Positions 17,675-26,973 of a stretch of DNA of 64,000 nucleotides are shown here, piece after piece; the first letter of the stretch is position 1, and each line of letters begins with the position of its first letter. The DNA comes from JADKIH01 sp031427625 (GTDB lineage Bacteria; Bacteroidota; Bacteroidia; AKYH767-A; 2013-40CM-41-45). The notes beneath the pieces were generated by a model. It did no database searches and was not told the DNA's origin. It saw nothing but the letters and a program-made list of their open reading frames with translations. Where the stretch lies: positions 1 through 64,000 of the forward strand of contig JANPNV010000097.1 in the NCBI GenBank assembly GCA_031427625.1, given 5' to 3'. The translations under genes were made by a program, and so were the position numbers.

Positions 17675-18832
17675 ATGCCACAGTATCATTTGATGGGAAA
17701 TGTTCCCCATAAAAGACACACACAATTCAGAAAACCGGATGGAACATTATATTCTGAAGAATTGGTTTCAACACATGGGTTTTCGAACGTGTATTCCTTA
17801 ATCTACCATGCCTACCCGCCGACGATGATCAAGGAAGTGGAAAAGCCATATTCAATTCAACCTGAAATTGCCTTCGAGCGATCACTTAAACATCAAAGCT
17901 TCGAAGGATTTGATTTAAAACCGGAAGATGATTTCCTGAAAAGCAGAAAGCCGGTTTTAGTTAATAGTGACGTGCATATTTCACTCGCCGCTCCCCAAAA
18001 ATCATTCTCAGAATATTTTTATAAAAATGCCGACGCCGACGAAGTAATCTTTATTCATGAAGGCTCGGGAGTTTTACATACCATATATGGATCGATTGAA
18101 TTCGGATATGGCGATTACATTGTAATTCCTCGCGGGACAATTTATCAGATTACATTTCATACTGCTGATAACCGTTTGTTTATTGTTGAATCATTTACAG
18201 CAATCGAATTTCCGAAAAGATATAGAAACGAATATGGTCAGTTTGAAGAGCATGCTCCGTTTTGCGAGCGAGATATCCGGAGACCTGCTAATCTTATTAC
18301 CAATGATAAAAAGGGTGATTTCAGAATCCTTATTAAAAAGCAGGGAATGATCTATCCTTATATTTATGCAACGCATCCGTTTGATGCGATTGGATGGGAT
18401 GGAAACTTTTATCCATATGCATTATCTATTCACGATTTCGAACCTATCACCGGAAGAGTTCATATGCCTCCGCCAATTCATCAGACTTTCGAAGCGCAAA
18501 ATTTTGTCATCTGCTCATTTGTTCCGAGGATGTACGACTATCATCCGTTAAGTGTTCCTGTTCCTTACAATCATAGTAACATCGATTCTGATGAAGTTTT
18601 ATATTATGTAGCTGGCGACTTCATGAGCCGTAAGCATGTAACACGCGGAATGATTACGCTTCATCCGGGAGGAATTCCTCACGGTCCGCATCCGGGTACT
18701 GTTGAAAAAAGCTTAGGACAGAAAGAGACAAAAGAACTTGCTGTAATGGTGGATACATTTCGTCCGCTTATGCTTACAAAGGAGGCATTAAATATTATGT
18801 CTGGTGATTACTACAAATCGTGGCTGGAATAG
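17675..18832 (+). CDS. hmgA: Homogentisate 1,2-dioxygenase
   Basis: HmgA is a cytoplasmic iron(II) dioxygenase that opens the ring of homogentisate to maleylacetoacetate in phenylalanine and tyrosine breakdown. The 385-residue product has the cupin-type fold with VIFIHEGSGVLHTIYGSIEF and GDYIVIPRGTIYQITF, the iron-site region PPIHQTFEAQNFVICSF (His269, Glu273) and the diagnostic HPGGIPHGPHPGT (His336). It is shorter than the human enzyme (about 445), as is usual for the bacterial form. The FAH-family gene at 13493 could supply the last step; a maleylacetoacetate isomerase is not in the window. It is convergent with glyA with only six bases between the stops. Confidence 0.93.
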   Translation: MPQYHLMGNVPHKRHTQFRKPDGTLYSEELVSTHGFSNVYSLIYHAYPPTMIKEVEKPYSIQPEIAFERSLKHQSFEGFDLKPEDDFLKSRKPVLVNSDVHISLAAPQKSFSEYFYKNADADEVIFIHEGSGVLHTIYGSIEFGYGDYIVIPRGTIYQITFHTADNRLFIVESFTAIEFPKRYRNEYGQFEEHAPFCERDIRRPANLITNDKKGDFRILIKKQGMIYPYIYATHPFDAIGWDGNFYPYALSIHDFEPITGRVHMPPPIHQTFEAQNFVICSFVPRMYDYHPLSVPVPYNHSNIDSDEVLYYVAGDFMSRKHVTRGMITLHPGGIPHGPHPGTVEKSLGQKETKELAVMVDTFRPLMLTKEALNIMSGDYYKSWLE

Positions 18833-18838
18833 TAGCCG

Positions 18839-20149
18839 TTAATATAACGGAAACTTCTCCATCATCGTATGTACCTTTTTCTTTATCGACTCAATGCGTG
18901 TTTCATTTTCATGATTCATTAATACATCGTCAATCATTTCAGCAATTTTTACGCAGTCTTTTTCTTTCACACCGCGTGTTGTGATAGCCGGTGTTCCTAA
19001 ACGGATACCCGAAGTAACAAATGGAGATTTGTCGTCGAATGGTACCATGTTCTTATTACAGGTTATATCAGCTTTTACTAAAACATTTTCAGCAAGTTTG
19101 CCGGTAACATTTTTCGAACGCAGGTCGATAAGCATAGAATGATTATCTGTACCATTACTGATAACTTTATAACCTAATTCGATAAATGCTTTTGCCATCG
19201 CTGAAGCATTCTTAACAACCTGTACACAATATTTCATATAATCGTCAGTCAGGTCTTCACCAAATGCTACTGCTTTTGCTGCAATCACATGTTCAAGCGG
19301 ACCGCCCTGTGTGCCTGGGAAAACAGCGCTGTCAAGTATTGCGCTCATCATCCTGATCTCACCTTTCGGAGTTTTAAGTCCCCAGGGGTTCTCGAAATCT
19401 TTTCCTATCATAATCATTCCACCACGAGGCCCACGTAATGTTTTATGAGTAGTAGTTGTAATTACATGACAATGGGGCAGTGGGTCGGTTAATAATCCTC
19501 GTGCAATTAAACCCGCTGGATGTGCAATATCTGCCATAAGCAAAGCGCCGACAGCATCAGCAATTTTTCTCATTCTTGGATAATCCCAGTCGCGTGAATA
19601 AGATGATGCGCCAGCAATAATCAATTTAGGTTTTTCCTTTTTCGCAACTGATTCCATCATGTCGTAATCTACACGTCCGGTATCCGGATGAACTCCATAA
19701 AAAACGGGCTTATATAATTTTCCGGAGAAGTTGACAGGAGAACCGTGAGTGAGATGTCCGCCATGAGAGAGATCAAAACCCAATATCGTATCTCCTGCCT
19801 GGAGCAATCCAAGCATCACAGCTGCATTTGCCTGTGCACCTGAATGGGGCTGAACATTTACCCATTCTGCATTGAACAATAACTTTGCACGATCAATTGC
19901 AATCTGTTCCACCTGGTCGACGATTTCGCATCCGCCATAATATCTTTTTCCCGGTAATCCTTCCGCATATTTATTTGTCAGGCAGGAGCCCATTGCCTGC
20001 ATTACCTGCTTGCTTACAAAATTTTCCGAAGCAATAAGTTCAATTCCTTCCTGCTGACGTTTTTTTTCTTTGTTGATCAAAGAAAATATTTCTGAATCTT
20101 TTTCCATCATCGTGGTCTGTGTCTTATCTAATGTTCCTGTATCTTCCAT
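18839..20149 (-). CDS. glyA: Serine hydroxymethyltransferase
   Basis: GlyA is a PLP enzyme interconverting serine and glycine while charging tetrahydrofolate with a one-carbon unit. The sequence shows GIELIASENF, the PLP-contact region VQPHSGAQANAAV, ADIAHPAGLIA and the PLP lysine in ITTTTHKTLRGPRGG, all intact. The open frame extends to 20194, which would overlap the upstream gene by 32 bases and add 15 residues foreign to the family. I therefore use the internal ATG (MEDTG) at 20149, giving 436 residues. Starts at 20110 or 20107 (MMEKDSEIF) would fit the family length of about 420 equally well. No ribosome binding site decides it. It follows the nucleotidyltransferase on the same strand. 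Confidence 0.95.
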   Translation of the reverse strand: MEDTGTLDKTQTTMMEKDSEIFSLINKEKKRQQEGIELIASENFVSKQVMQAMGSCLTNKYAEGLPGKRYYGGCEIVDQVEQIAIDRAKLLFNAEWVNVQPHSGAQANAAVMLGLLQAGDTILGFDLSHGGHLTHGSPVNFSGKLYKPVFYGVHPDTGRVDYDMMESVAKKEKPKLIIAGASSYSRDWDYPRMRKIADAVGALLMADIAHPAGLIARGLLTDPLPHCHVITTTTHKTLRGPRGGMIMIGKDFENPWGLKTPKGEIRMMSAILDSAVFPGTQGGPLEHVIAAKAVAFGEDLTDDYMKYCVQVVKNASAMAKAFIELGYKVISNGTDNHSMLIDLRSKNVTGKLAENVLVKADITCNKNMVPFDDKSPFVTSGIRLGTPAITTRGVKEKDCVKIAEMIDDVLMNHENETRIESIKKKVHTMMEKFPLY

Positions 20150-20162
20150 TTGAAATATTTTT

Positions 20163-21155
20163 TTATCCAAAATCAATTTCGGTGCTGTCGCCAAGATTTA
20201 ACGACTGGCTTAGTCCCCGCAAGGATGCATCGGAACCAATTACAGAATGATGCATAACAGTATTCTTGATTTCTGAATATGAACCAATAATTGCGTCCTT
20301 AATTATTGAATAGTTTATGATTGTATTTTCACCTATAGAAACATTCGGGCCGATGATGCTGTTGGTAATCGTGCAATTTTCAGCAATGCTTACGGGCGGA
20401 ATAATAATTGCATTTTCAAATGAATATTTTTCCTGTAATCCATTATTCTTTTTCAACAAAACGGCATTTGTCTCAAGGAGACTTTCTTTGTTACCGCAGT
20501 CGTACCAGTTTTCTACAGGGAAAGTTTTAAATTTAGCACCTTCTGAAATCATGTGCATGATGGCATCAGTCAGATGAAATTCTCCCTGTGTCCTGAAATT
20601 TTTCGATATAATATGATCAATCGAATTCATTAACTGCGCGGATTCACGGATTTTATACAATCCCACAAGTGCCAGATTAGATTTAGGAATAGGCGGTTTT
20701 TCTATCACACTTTTGATAAATCCGTTCTCGTCAAGTTCTGCAACACCGAAGTTACGTGGGTCGTTAACTTTCTTTACTCCGAGACATGATTCATCTGCGC
20801 AGAGAACATCTTTTAGCTGAACATCAAAAATAGTATCACCAAGGGCAATGATCAGTTCCTCGTCTTTTCCGATCAGGTTGCGCGCTAACCATACTGCATG
20901 GCCGGTTCCTTCGCGAGGCTCCTGAATAATAAAAGTCTTCTCAATTCCGGGGTAGGTTTCTTTTATATATTCTTCAATTTTATCGCCCAGGTAACCGACG
21001 ATAAAAATAAATTCCCTGAGGCCCGATTCAATAAGTGTGTCAACTATATGCGACAGTATGGGTTTACCCGCAACTGGTACAAGTGCTTTTGGTTGTGTAT
21101 GTGTATGTGGCCTTAACTTACTGCCAATCCCTGCGACGGGTATAATTACTTTCAT
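20163..21155 (-). CDS. Sugar-1-phosphate nucleotidyltransferase with left-handed beta-helix tail
   Basis: The 330-residue product starts with the nucleotidyltransferase signature VIIPVAGIGSKLRPHTHTQPKALVPVAGKP, followed by IALGDTIFDVQ (metal/NTP site) and GVAELDENGFIKSVIEKP. The C-terminal ~80 residues contain hexapeptide-like repeats (PVSIAENCTITNSIIGPNVSIGENTII), which form a left-handed beta-helix. It activates a sugar phosphate with dTTP, UTP or GTP for glycan synthesis. The substrate cannot be told from sequence, though the glucose-1-phosphate thymidylyltransferase or uridylyltransferase group is closest. It shares a 103-base divergent promoter region with the dioxygenase-like gene at 21259, and glyA follows 13 bases downstream of its stop. 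Confidence 0.9.
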   Translation of the reverse strand: MKVIIPVAGIGSKLRPHTHTQPKALVPVAGKPILSHIVDTLIESGLREFIFIVGYLGDKIEEYIKETYPGIEKTFIIQEPREGTGHAVWLARNLIGKDEELIIALGDTIFDVQLKDVLCADESCLGVKKVNDPRNFGVAELDENGFIKSVIEKPPIPKSNLALVGLYKIRESAQLMNSIDHIISKNFRTQGEFHLTDAIMHMISEGAKFKTFPVENWYDCGNKESLLETNAVLLKKNNGLQEKYSFENAIIIPPVSIAENCTITNSIIGPNVSIGENTIINYSIIKDAIIGSYSEIKNTVMHHSVIGSDASLRGLSQSLNLGDSTEIDFG

Positions 21156-21219
21156 AGATCTCTGAACCGCCGGAAGATAAACTGAAGTTCCCGGCGTTTT
21201 TATCAGTGTGTAAAAATAT

Positions 21220-21227
21220 TACTTTTG
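21220..21227 (+). promoter_or_regulatory. Bacteroidota -7 promoter element (TACTTTTG) for the FMN dioxygenase-like gene
   Basis: TACTTTTG matches TAnnTTTG and ends 31 bases before the ATG at 21259. Confidence 0.5.
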
Positions 21228-21258
21228 GCCAAAGCAGCCATTTAATAACAAACATTTA

Positions 21259-22203
21259 ATGAACAACAAAATTACTTCCTTATTCGGCATTCAATATCCT
21301 ATTATTCAGGCAGGTATGATTTGGTGCAGTGGATGGGAGCTGGCATCTGCAGTCAGCAATGCAGGTGGTCTTGGAATAATCGGATCTGGTTCGATGTACC
21401 CTGAAATATTAAGAATGCATATTCAGAAATGTAAATCAGCAACGGATAAACCTTTTGCGGTAAACGTTCCACTTATTTATCCTGACATTGAAAAACACAT
21501 GGAAGTCATTGCAGAGGAAAATGTGAAAATTGTTTTCACCTCTGCAGGTAATCCTTCTACCTGGACTAAATTTTTAAAAGACAAAGGAATTATTGTCGTT
21601 CATGTTATTGCGAACACAAAATTTGCTATGAAGTGCGAGCAGGTTGGTGTTGACGCTGTTGTTGCCGAAGGGTTTGAAGCCGGAGGTCATAATGGAAGAG
21701 AAGAAACCACAACGATGGTTTTAATACCGCTTATCCGAAAAGCGACAAAACTTCCTTTGATTGCTGCAGGAGGAATTGGAGATGGAAGTTCGATGCTTGC
21801 GGCAATGGCTCTTGGTGCTGATGGCGTTCAGATGGGAACGAGGTTTGTCGCATCTTCCGAATCATCCGGTCATCAGGCATTTAAAGATCGGGTTATTGGA
21901 AGCACTGAAGGCGATACAATGCTTATGATGAAAAAGCTCCTGCCTGTCCGGTTGATGAGGAATAATTTTTTCGCAGAAGTTGCAGAGGCAGAAGCACGTG
22001 GAGCAGGACAGGAAGAGTTGAAAGGAATTTTAGGGCGGGCACGTGCAAAGAAAGGGATGTTTGAAGGTGACCTTGATCAGGGAGAACTTGAGATCGGACA
22101 GATATCAGCCATAATCAGGGATATTAAACCGGCAGGACAAATAGTTAAAGACGTCTGGAATGAATTTCTTGTTGCAAAGAAATCGTTGTGTGAAAACCTT
22201 TAA
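21259..22203 (+). CDS. Nitronate monooxygenase / FabK-like FMN TIM-barrel protein
   Basis: The 314-residue product belongs to the 2-nitropropane dioxygenase family. It starts NNKITSLFGIQYPIIQAGM and contains the FMN-binding segments SAVSNAGGLGIIGSGSM, VVAEGFEAGGHNGRE and LIAAGGIGDGSSMLAAMALGADGVQMGTRFV. Members oxidise nitronates or, as FabK, reduce enoyl-ACP; these motifs are shared, so the activity is not settled. GHNG holds the catalytic-type histidine. The C-terminus ends normally with no extra domain. It lies 46 bases upstream of an M16 peptidase gene that has its own promoter. Confidence 0.88.
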   Translation: MNNKITSLFGIQYPIIQAGMIWCSGWELASAVSNAGGLGIIGSGSMYPEILRMHIQKCKSATDKPFAVNVPLIYPDIEKHMEVIAEENVKIVFTSAGNPSTWTKFLKDKGIIVVHVIANTKFAMKCEQVGVDAVVAEGFEAGGHNGREETTTMVLIPLIRKATKLPLIAAGGIGDGSSMLAAMALGADGVQMGTRFVASSESSGHQAFKDRVIGSTEGDTMLMMKKLLPVRLMRNNFFAEVAEAEARGAGQEELKGILGRARAKKGMFEGDLDQGELEIGQISAIIRDIKPAGQIVKDVWNEFLVAKKSLCENL

Positions 22204-22212
22204 ATCGATTTG

Positions 22213-22242
22213 TTTTGTCTTCAATCGTTTGCCTTACATTTG
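22213..22242 (+). promoter_or_regulatory. Bacteroidota promoter (-33 TTTTG, -7 TACATTTG) for the M16 peptidase pair
   Basis: TTTTG at 22213-22217 is followed after 17 bases by TACATTTG at 22235-22242. The -7 box ends six bases before the ATG at 22249, so the mRNA would be nearly leaderless. This also shows that the upstream in-frame codons from 22210 are not translated. Confidence 0.65.
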
Positions 22243-22248
22243 CAACTT

Positions 22249-23487
22249 ATGATAAATTTTAAAAGCCATACCCTATCGAATGGTTTGGAAGTAATCGTAC
22301 ATGAAGATACTTCAACTCCGTTAGCCACATTAAATATTCTTTATAAAGTAGGAGCCCGTGATGAGGAACCTGACAGAACAGGCTTTGCTCATCTCTTCGA
22401 ACATTTAATGTTTGGCGGTTCTGTCAACATTCCTGAATATGACGATCCGCTTCAGCTTGCTGGTGGCGATAACAATGCCTTCACGAATAATGATATAACG
22501 AATTATTATCTCACGCTTCCTGCTCATAATATTGAGACTGGCTTCTGGCTTGAAAGTGACAGAATGCTGAGTCTTGACTTTTCCGAAAAAAGCCTGGAAG
22601 TACAGCGCAATGTGGTGATCGAAGAATTTAAACAACGATATCTCAATCAGCCTTATGGCGACGTCTGGTTATTACTGCGCCCGCTTGCATACAAGGTTCA
22701 TCCTTATCAATGGGCAACTATCGGAAAGGATATAGAACAAATTGCTACAGCTTCTCTCGATGATGTACGTAAATTTTTCGCACGCTATTATTGTCCGGAC
22801 AATGCAATAATGGTTGTCGCAGGGAATGTGAACACCGAGAATGTTTTTATGCTGGCCGAAAAATGGTTTGGCGAAATTCAGAAAGGGAAAATCGATAGAG
22901 GCGGATATCCTGCCGAACCCGAACAAACCGAATACAGAGAACTGACAGTAGAAAGAAATATTCCTTACGATGCAGTTTATCGTGCCTATCATGTTTGTTC
23001 AAGACTTGATCCACAGTTTTACGCTGTCGATTTAATTTCTGATCTGTTAAGCAGAGGTCGCTCGTCGCGGCTGTATAATGCTCTTGTTAAAGAGAAAAAT
23101 TTATTTACAGAGGTAAATGCCTATCCGACTTCTGATTTTGACAAAGGACTATTTATTATCGAAGGGAAACTCGTTCAAGGTGTTTCGATGGAAGATGCAG
23201 AAAAAGGCTTTGATGAAGAAATCGATAAATTATGCTCTGAGAATGTCAACGATTACGAACTTGATAAGGTGAAAAATAAAGTAGAGAGCACGATGGAATT
23301 TTCCGAAATGGACATCGCCGGTAGGGCACTAAATCTGGCTATTGCACGTTATATGGGTGACACTAACCTGATCAATACAGAACTGAAATATTACAGAGAT
23401 GTTACTCCAGATATGATTCGTGAAACGGCTGCAACTATTTTTAGAAAAACAAATTGTTCAGTATTACATTATCTGGCAAAGAAATAA
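22249..23487 (+). CDS. M16 family zinc metallopeptidase (catalytic subunit)
   Basis: The 412-residue product (start at the internal ATG, MINFKSHTLSNGLEV) is a two-domain M16B peptidase of the processing-peptidase/PqqL type. The inverted zinc motif HLFEH is at residues 48-52, with NNAFTNNDITNYYLTLP and the downstream glutamate region VIEEFKQRYLNQPYGD. M16B enzymes form a clamshell that degrades peptides. No signal peptide is present from this start, so it probably acts in the cytoplasm. The longer frame from 22210 starts inside the promoter and is rejected. The second M16 gene begins two bases after its stop, and the two probably form a heterodimer. Confidence 0.93.
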   Translation: MINFKSHTLSNGLEVIVHEDTSTPLATLNILYKVGARDEEPDRTGFAHLFEHLMFGGSVNIPEYDDPLQLAGGDNNAFTNNDITNYYLTLPAHNIETGFWLESDRMLSLDFSEKSLEVQRNVVIEEFKQRYLNQPYGDVWLLLRPLAYKVHPYQWATIGKDIEQIATASLDDVRKFFARYYCPDNAIMVVAGNVNTENVFMLAEKWFGEIQKGKIDRGGYPAEPEQTEYRELTVERNIPYDAVYRAYHVCSRLDPQFYAVDLISDLLSRGRSSRLYNALVKEKNLFTEVNAYPTSDFDKGLFIIEGKLVQGVSMEDAEKGFDEEIDKLCSENVNDYELDKVKNKVESTMEFSEMDIAGRALNLAIARYMGDTNLINTELKYYRDVTPDMIRETAATIFRKTNCSVLHYLAKK

Positions 23488-23489
23488 TT

Positions 23490-24779
23490 ATGGAAACTGT
23501 TTTAAACCGATCCGAAAATCCTCCGGTTAAGGATATTGAAAAAATAAATATTCCGCAGGCGAAAAAGCATGTTCTTGATAATGGCATTATCGTGTATGCC
23601 ATCTCTGCCGGTTTTCAGGAGCTTGTAAAAGTAGAACTCTTGTTCTCGAACTTGAATTTCGATATTTCAAAACCACTTTTGAACTCGGCAACCAACAGAA
23701 TGCTTGCGGAAGGGACATCTAAATATACATCGCAACAGTTAGCAGATCAGATCGATTACTATGGAGCTTTTTATGAGACGGATGAGAATTATGATTTCTC
23801 ATCGATTATTCTCTATTCGCTGAACAAGCATCTCGATGCTACTCTTCCTTATATCAGTGACATGATCAACAATCCTGTTTTTCCTGAAAGAGAACTTGAT
23901 GTGTACATTCAAAATAACAAGCAACGCCTTATTGTCGACAATGAAAAAGTTGGTTCATTTGCTCGAAGAAAATTTAATGAGATAATTTTTGGTGAGAAGC
24001 ATAACTATGGTTATCTCGTTAAGGAGACAGATTTCGATGGCATAAAAAGTGATGACCTGAAAGAGCTTCACTTAAATAAATATGTGCCTTCCAATTGCAC
24101 AATAATTATTTCTGGATTGCTTAGAGAAAACGCTATCAGTCTTTTGAATAAGGAATTCGGACAGAAAACTTTATTGAACGACTCTTTTAAAAAGGGCATT
24201 CATCAACCATTTACTCCTTCATCAACAATGATAAATCTGGTCGAGAAGGATGATGCTGTTCAATCGGCCATTCGTATCGGAAAAACTTTTTTTAACAGAA
24301 CGCATCCGGATTATCCTGGAATGTCTGTTCTCAATTCGCTTCTTGGAGGTTATTTCGGAAGCAGGTTGATGTCGAATATCAGAGAAGATAAGGGATATAC
24401 CTATGGTATCGGTTCAGCTCTGGTTTCGATGCGGCAGGAAGGATACTTTTTTATATCTACAGAAGTAGGAGCGGAGGTGACTGCATCGGCTGTCGAAGAG
24501 ATTTATAAAGAAATTGAAGGACTGAAAGACGATTTTGTTGAAAAGGAGGAGCTTGAAATGGTAAGGAATTATATGCTTGGGACTTTTTTGAAAAGTACAG
24601 ATGGTCCCTTTCATCTTGCAGAACGATTTAAATCAATTTTTTTGTATGATTTAGACTATTCTTATTACGAACGTTACCTTGAAAAAATCCGTACAATTAA
24701 ACCCGACGAACTTCAAAATCTCGCTCGAAAATATTTCGATCAGGCAACATTCTTCGAGTTAGTTGTCGGAAGAAAATAA
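23490..24779 (+). CDS. M16 family peptidase-like protein (non-catalytic partner)
   Basis: The 429-residue product has the M16 fold but no HXXEH. At the equivalent place it reads ADQIDYYGAFYETDENYDFSS, so zinc binding and catalysis are lost. It keeps the C-terminal features of the family, LLGGYFGSRLMSNIREDKGYTYGIGS, including the R..Y pair that binds substrate. Paired active and inactive M16B genes encoding heterodimers are well known, and the two-base spacing supports that here. The start is the ATG at 23490 rather than 23454, which would overlap the first gene. Confidence 0.92.
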   Translation: METVLNRSENPPVKDIEKINIPQAKKHVLDNGIIVYAISAGFQELVKVELLFSNLNFDISKPLLNSATNRMLAEGTSKYTSQQLADQIDYYGAFYETDENYDFSSIILYSLNKHLDATLPYISDMINNPVFPERELDVYIQNNKQRLIVDNEKVGSFARRKFNEIIFGEKHNYGYLVKETDFDGIKSDDLKELHLNKYVPSNCTIIISGLLRENAISLLNKEFGQKTLLNDSFKKGIHQPFTPSSTMINLVEKDDAVQSAIRIGKTFFNRTHPDYPGMSVLNSLLGGYFGSRLMSNIREDKGYTYGIGSALVSMRQEGYFFISTEVGAEVTASAVEEIYKEIEGLKDDFVEKEELEMVRNYMLGTFLKSTDGPFHLAERFKSIFLYDLDYSYYERYLEKIRTIKPDELQNLARKYFDQATFFELVVGRK

Positions 24780-24810
24780 TTGCCATGTATCGGGGTAAAG
24801 TTTAATTTTG
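24779..24810 (+). promoter_or_regulatory. Bacteroidota promoter (-33 ATTG, -7 TAATTTTG) for the T9SS type-B gene
   Basis: ATTG at 24779-24782 and TAATTTTG at 24803-24810 are separated by 20 bases, close to the consensus spacing. The predicted transcription start is at or just before the TTG start codon at 24817. Confidence 0.6.
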
Positions 24811-24816
24811 TCAGAC

Positions 24817-26850
24817 TTGAATACCCATATCAGACTTGTATTTTTTATTTCAGTAATAATGCTGGCGGTAAAGCCGACGGTCTCAAAGGCTCTGTCGATG
24901 CACTGTGCCACTGTGGGATTAAATGGTATTGTGACGATTACCTGGGATGAAACAGGAACATCACCGTTGAATTTTGGTTCTTGGTATACATATCATTCAA
25001 CGAATGCAAACGGGCCGTTTACAGCGATCGACAGTGTTTTCTTTTATACCGATACTACGTATACTCATGCCACAGCAAATGCTGCAAATAATCCGGCATA
25101 TTATTATGCTGTATTCAAACCGAATGATGGAAGTCCTGATATTGTTTCCGATACCATTCGTGCCGTCGGCCTGAATCTCAACAACCCTGGAAATGGTTAT
25201 GCCAACCTTAGCTGGAATGCTACGAAGTATCCGCTAATACCAACGACCAATCCATACTATCTGATTTACAGAGAATATCCACCTGGCATTTTTACCATCA
25301 TTGATTCTATAGATGTACGTACGGCTCCTATACCTATGACATACAGTGATGTTGTAACTATCTGCGATGATACTCTCAAATATAAAATCGAAGTCAGAGA
25401 TTCTTCCGGATGCAGTTCGTTTTCATCAGTGAGAGGAGATAGATTTGTCGACAGGATTGCACCATCAATTCCTGTCATTGATTCCGTCAGTGTCGATATC
25501 GCAGGAAATGCAATCGTCAGTTGGATCGTTAACCCATCGTCAGACACGCGTTCTTATGTGATACTTCACAATCCCGGTCATGTTGTGATTGATACAGTTT
25601 ACGGTTTAAACACAACAACTCTTAATACAGTTATAAGTGCGATGAGTGGATCAGAATCTTTCGAAGTACTTGCCATCGACAGTTGTAATAATCCGACTGC
25701 ACCTTCGTTATCTCATTCAACAATTTACCTCACAGCCAGTTTCGATTTGTGTTCAGCATCCGGAATATTAGGATGGACGCCTTATAATTTCTGGGGTGTT
25801 TCGCCGCTGTATTATATTTATACAAGTGTGAACGGCGGAGTGGAGACATTGATAGACAGTACAGCAAATACATTCTATATTGATACAAACCTTATCAGCG
25901 GCGCAAGTTTTTGTTACAGGATCCGGGCCGCCGAAACAGGAGGCATTCGGACGACAACATCTAATCGGAAATGTATTCTGCCATCATTTCCTCCGCCACC
26001 TTCGTTTTCTTACATCCGAAAAGTAACGGTTGCAGGTACCGATCGAATTCTCGTTGTTGCCTATGTTGATCCTGCTGCAAATATCAAAGGATATACCTTG
26101 CTTCGTTCCGATAATCCCGGAGGTCCTTTTTCTTCCGTTGCTTCCGTAAATGTGAATGGCGTTTCAACTGTTTCCTTCTTTGATAATGTAGCAACTGACA
26201 GAAGACCTTATTACTACATGGTTTCTACAATAGATTCCTGTGGAAATACCGTGAAGAATTCGCAGATAAGTCATTCAATACTGCTTACCGGAATTTCTAA
26301 TCCTGAATTATTTAATGATCTGGCATGGAACGATTATGGAAACTGGCCTACCGGTGTTAGCCGTTATAACATATACAGAAGTGTTAACGGTGTTGTAATT
26401 TCTATTCCAATAGCAACCGTTTTATTCGGCGACAATACCTATCTTGATTCAGTACTAGAAAGCTTTTTTTCGAACGGTGAATTTTGTTATGTCGTGGAGG
26501 CCGTTGAATCACCGGGTAATCCGTACTTTTTTCTCGACAGCAGTCGGTCCAATGAAATCTGTCTTAAGCAAGAGCCAATTATTTTCATTCCCAATGCCTT
26601 TCATCCCGGAGGTGTTTTCAATACTTACTGGTATCCATCAAATTCTTTCGTGTCTGCAAAAGACTATACACTTGATATTTATAATCGCTGGGGAGAAAAC
26701 ATTTTTCATACTGCAGATCCGCGTGAAGGATGGAATGGAACAAGAAATGGTAACTCTGTTCAAGAGGGTGTTTATATATACAGACTGAAAGCGAAAACTC
26801 CGGGAGGGACTGACATTGAAAGGGTGGGATCAGTCACACTGATAAGATAA
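24817..26850 (+). CDS. T9SS type B (gliding-motility-associated C-terminal) surface protein
   Basis: The product of about 677 residues begins at TTG (MNTHIRLVFFISVIML..., a good signal peptide). The longer frame start at 24808 overlaps the -7 box, and the next ATG (24859) would destroy the signal sequence. The body consists of several fibronectin-III-like beta modules of about 95 residues, for example the segments starting WNATKYP, LGWTPYNFWG and LAWNDYGNWP. The C-terminal ~85 residues (FIPNAFHPGG ... LDIYNRWGENIFHT ... WNGTRNGNSVQEGVYIYRL) form the CHU_C type B sorting domain used by T9SS. It should be exported and attached to the cell surface. The ligand or role is unknown. Confidence 0.87.
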   Translation: MNTHIRLVFFISVIMLAVKPTVSKALSMHCATVGLNGIVTITWDETGTSPLNFGSWYTYHSTNANGPFTAIDSVFFYTDTTYTHATANAANNPAYYYAVFKPNDGSPDIVSDTIRAVGLNLNNPGNGYANLSWNATKYPLIPTTNPYYLIYREYPPGIFTIIDSIDVRTAPIPMTYSDVVTICDDTLKYKIEVRDSSGCSSFSSVRGDRFVDRIAPSIPVIDSVSVDIAGNAIVSWIVNPSSDTRSYVILHNPGHVVIDTVYGLNTTTLNTVISAMSGSESFEVLAIDSCNNPTAPSLSHSTIYLTASFDLCSASGILGWTPYNFWGVSPLYYIYTSVNGGVETLIDSTANTFYIDTNLISGASFCYRIRAAETGGIRTTTSNRKCILPSFPPPPSFSYIRKVTVAGTDRILVVAYVDPAANIKGYTLLRSDNPGGPFSSVASVNVNGVSTVSFFDNVATDRRPYYYMVSTIDSCGNTVKNSQISHSILLTGISNPELFNDLAWNDYGNWPTGVSRYNIYRSVNGVVISIPIATVLFGDNTYLDSVLESFFSNGEFCYVVEAVESPGNPYFFLDSSRSNEICLKQEPIIFIPNAFHPGGVFNTYWYPSNSFVSAKDYTLDIYNRWGENIFHTADPREGWNGTRNGNSVQEGVYIYRLKAKTPGGTDIERVGSVTLIR

Positions 26851-26936
26851 TTCGATATTGTTATTCTGTATAAATGAGCTCCTGAAAATTAATCTTCTTC
26901 AGAATATATTTTAGAGGATTGCCATGCTTTTTTTCT

Positions 26937-26944
26937 TAATTTTG
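26937..26944 (+). promoter_or_regulatory. Bacteroidota -7 promoter element (TAATTTTG) for guaB
   Basis: TAATTTTG ends 29 bases before the guaB ATG. An ATTG at 26918-26921 could act as -33 but its 15-base spacing is short. Confidence 0.5.
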
Positions 26945-26973
26945 CGTGCAACTTTTTTTCAACCCCTATAACT

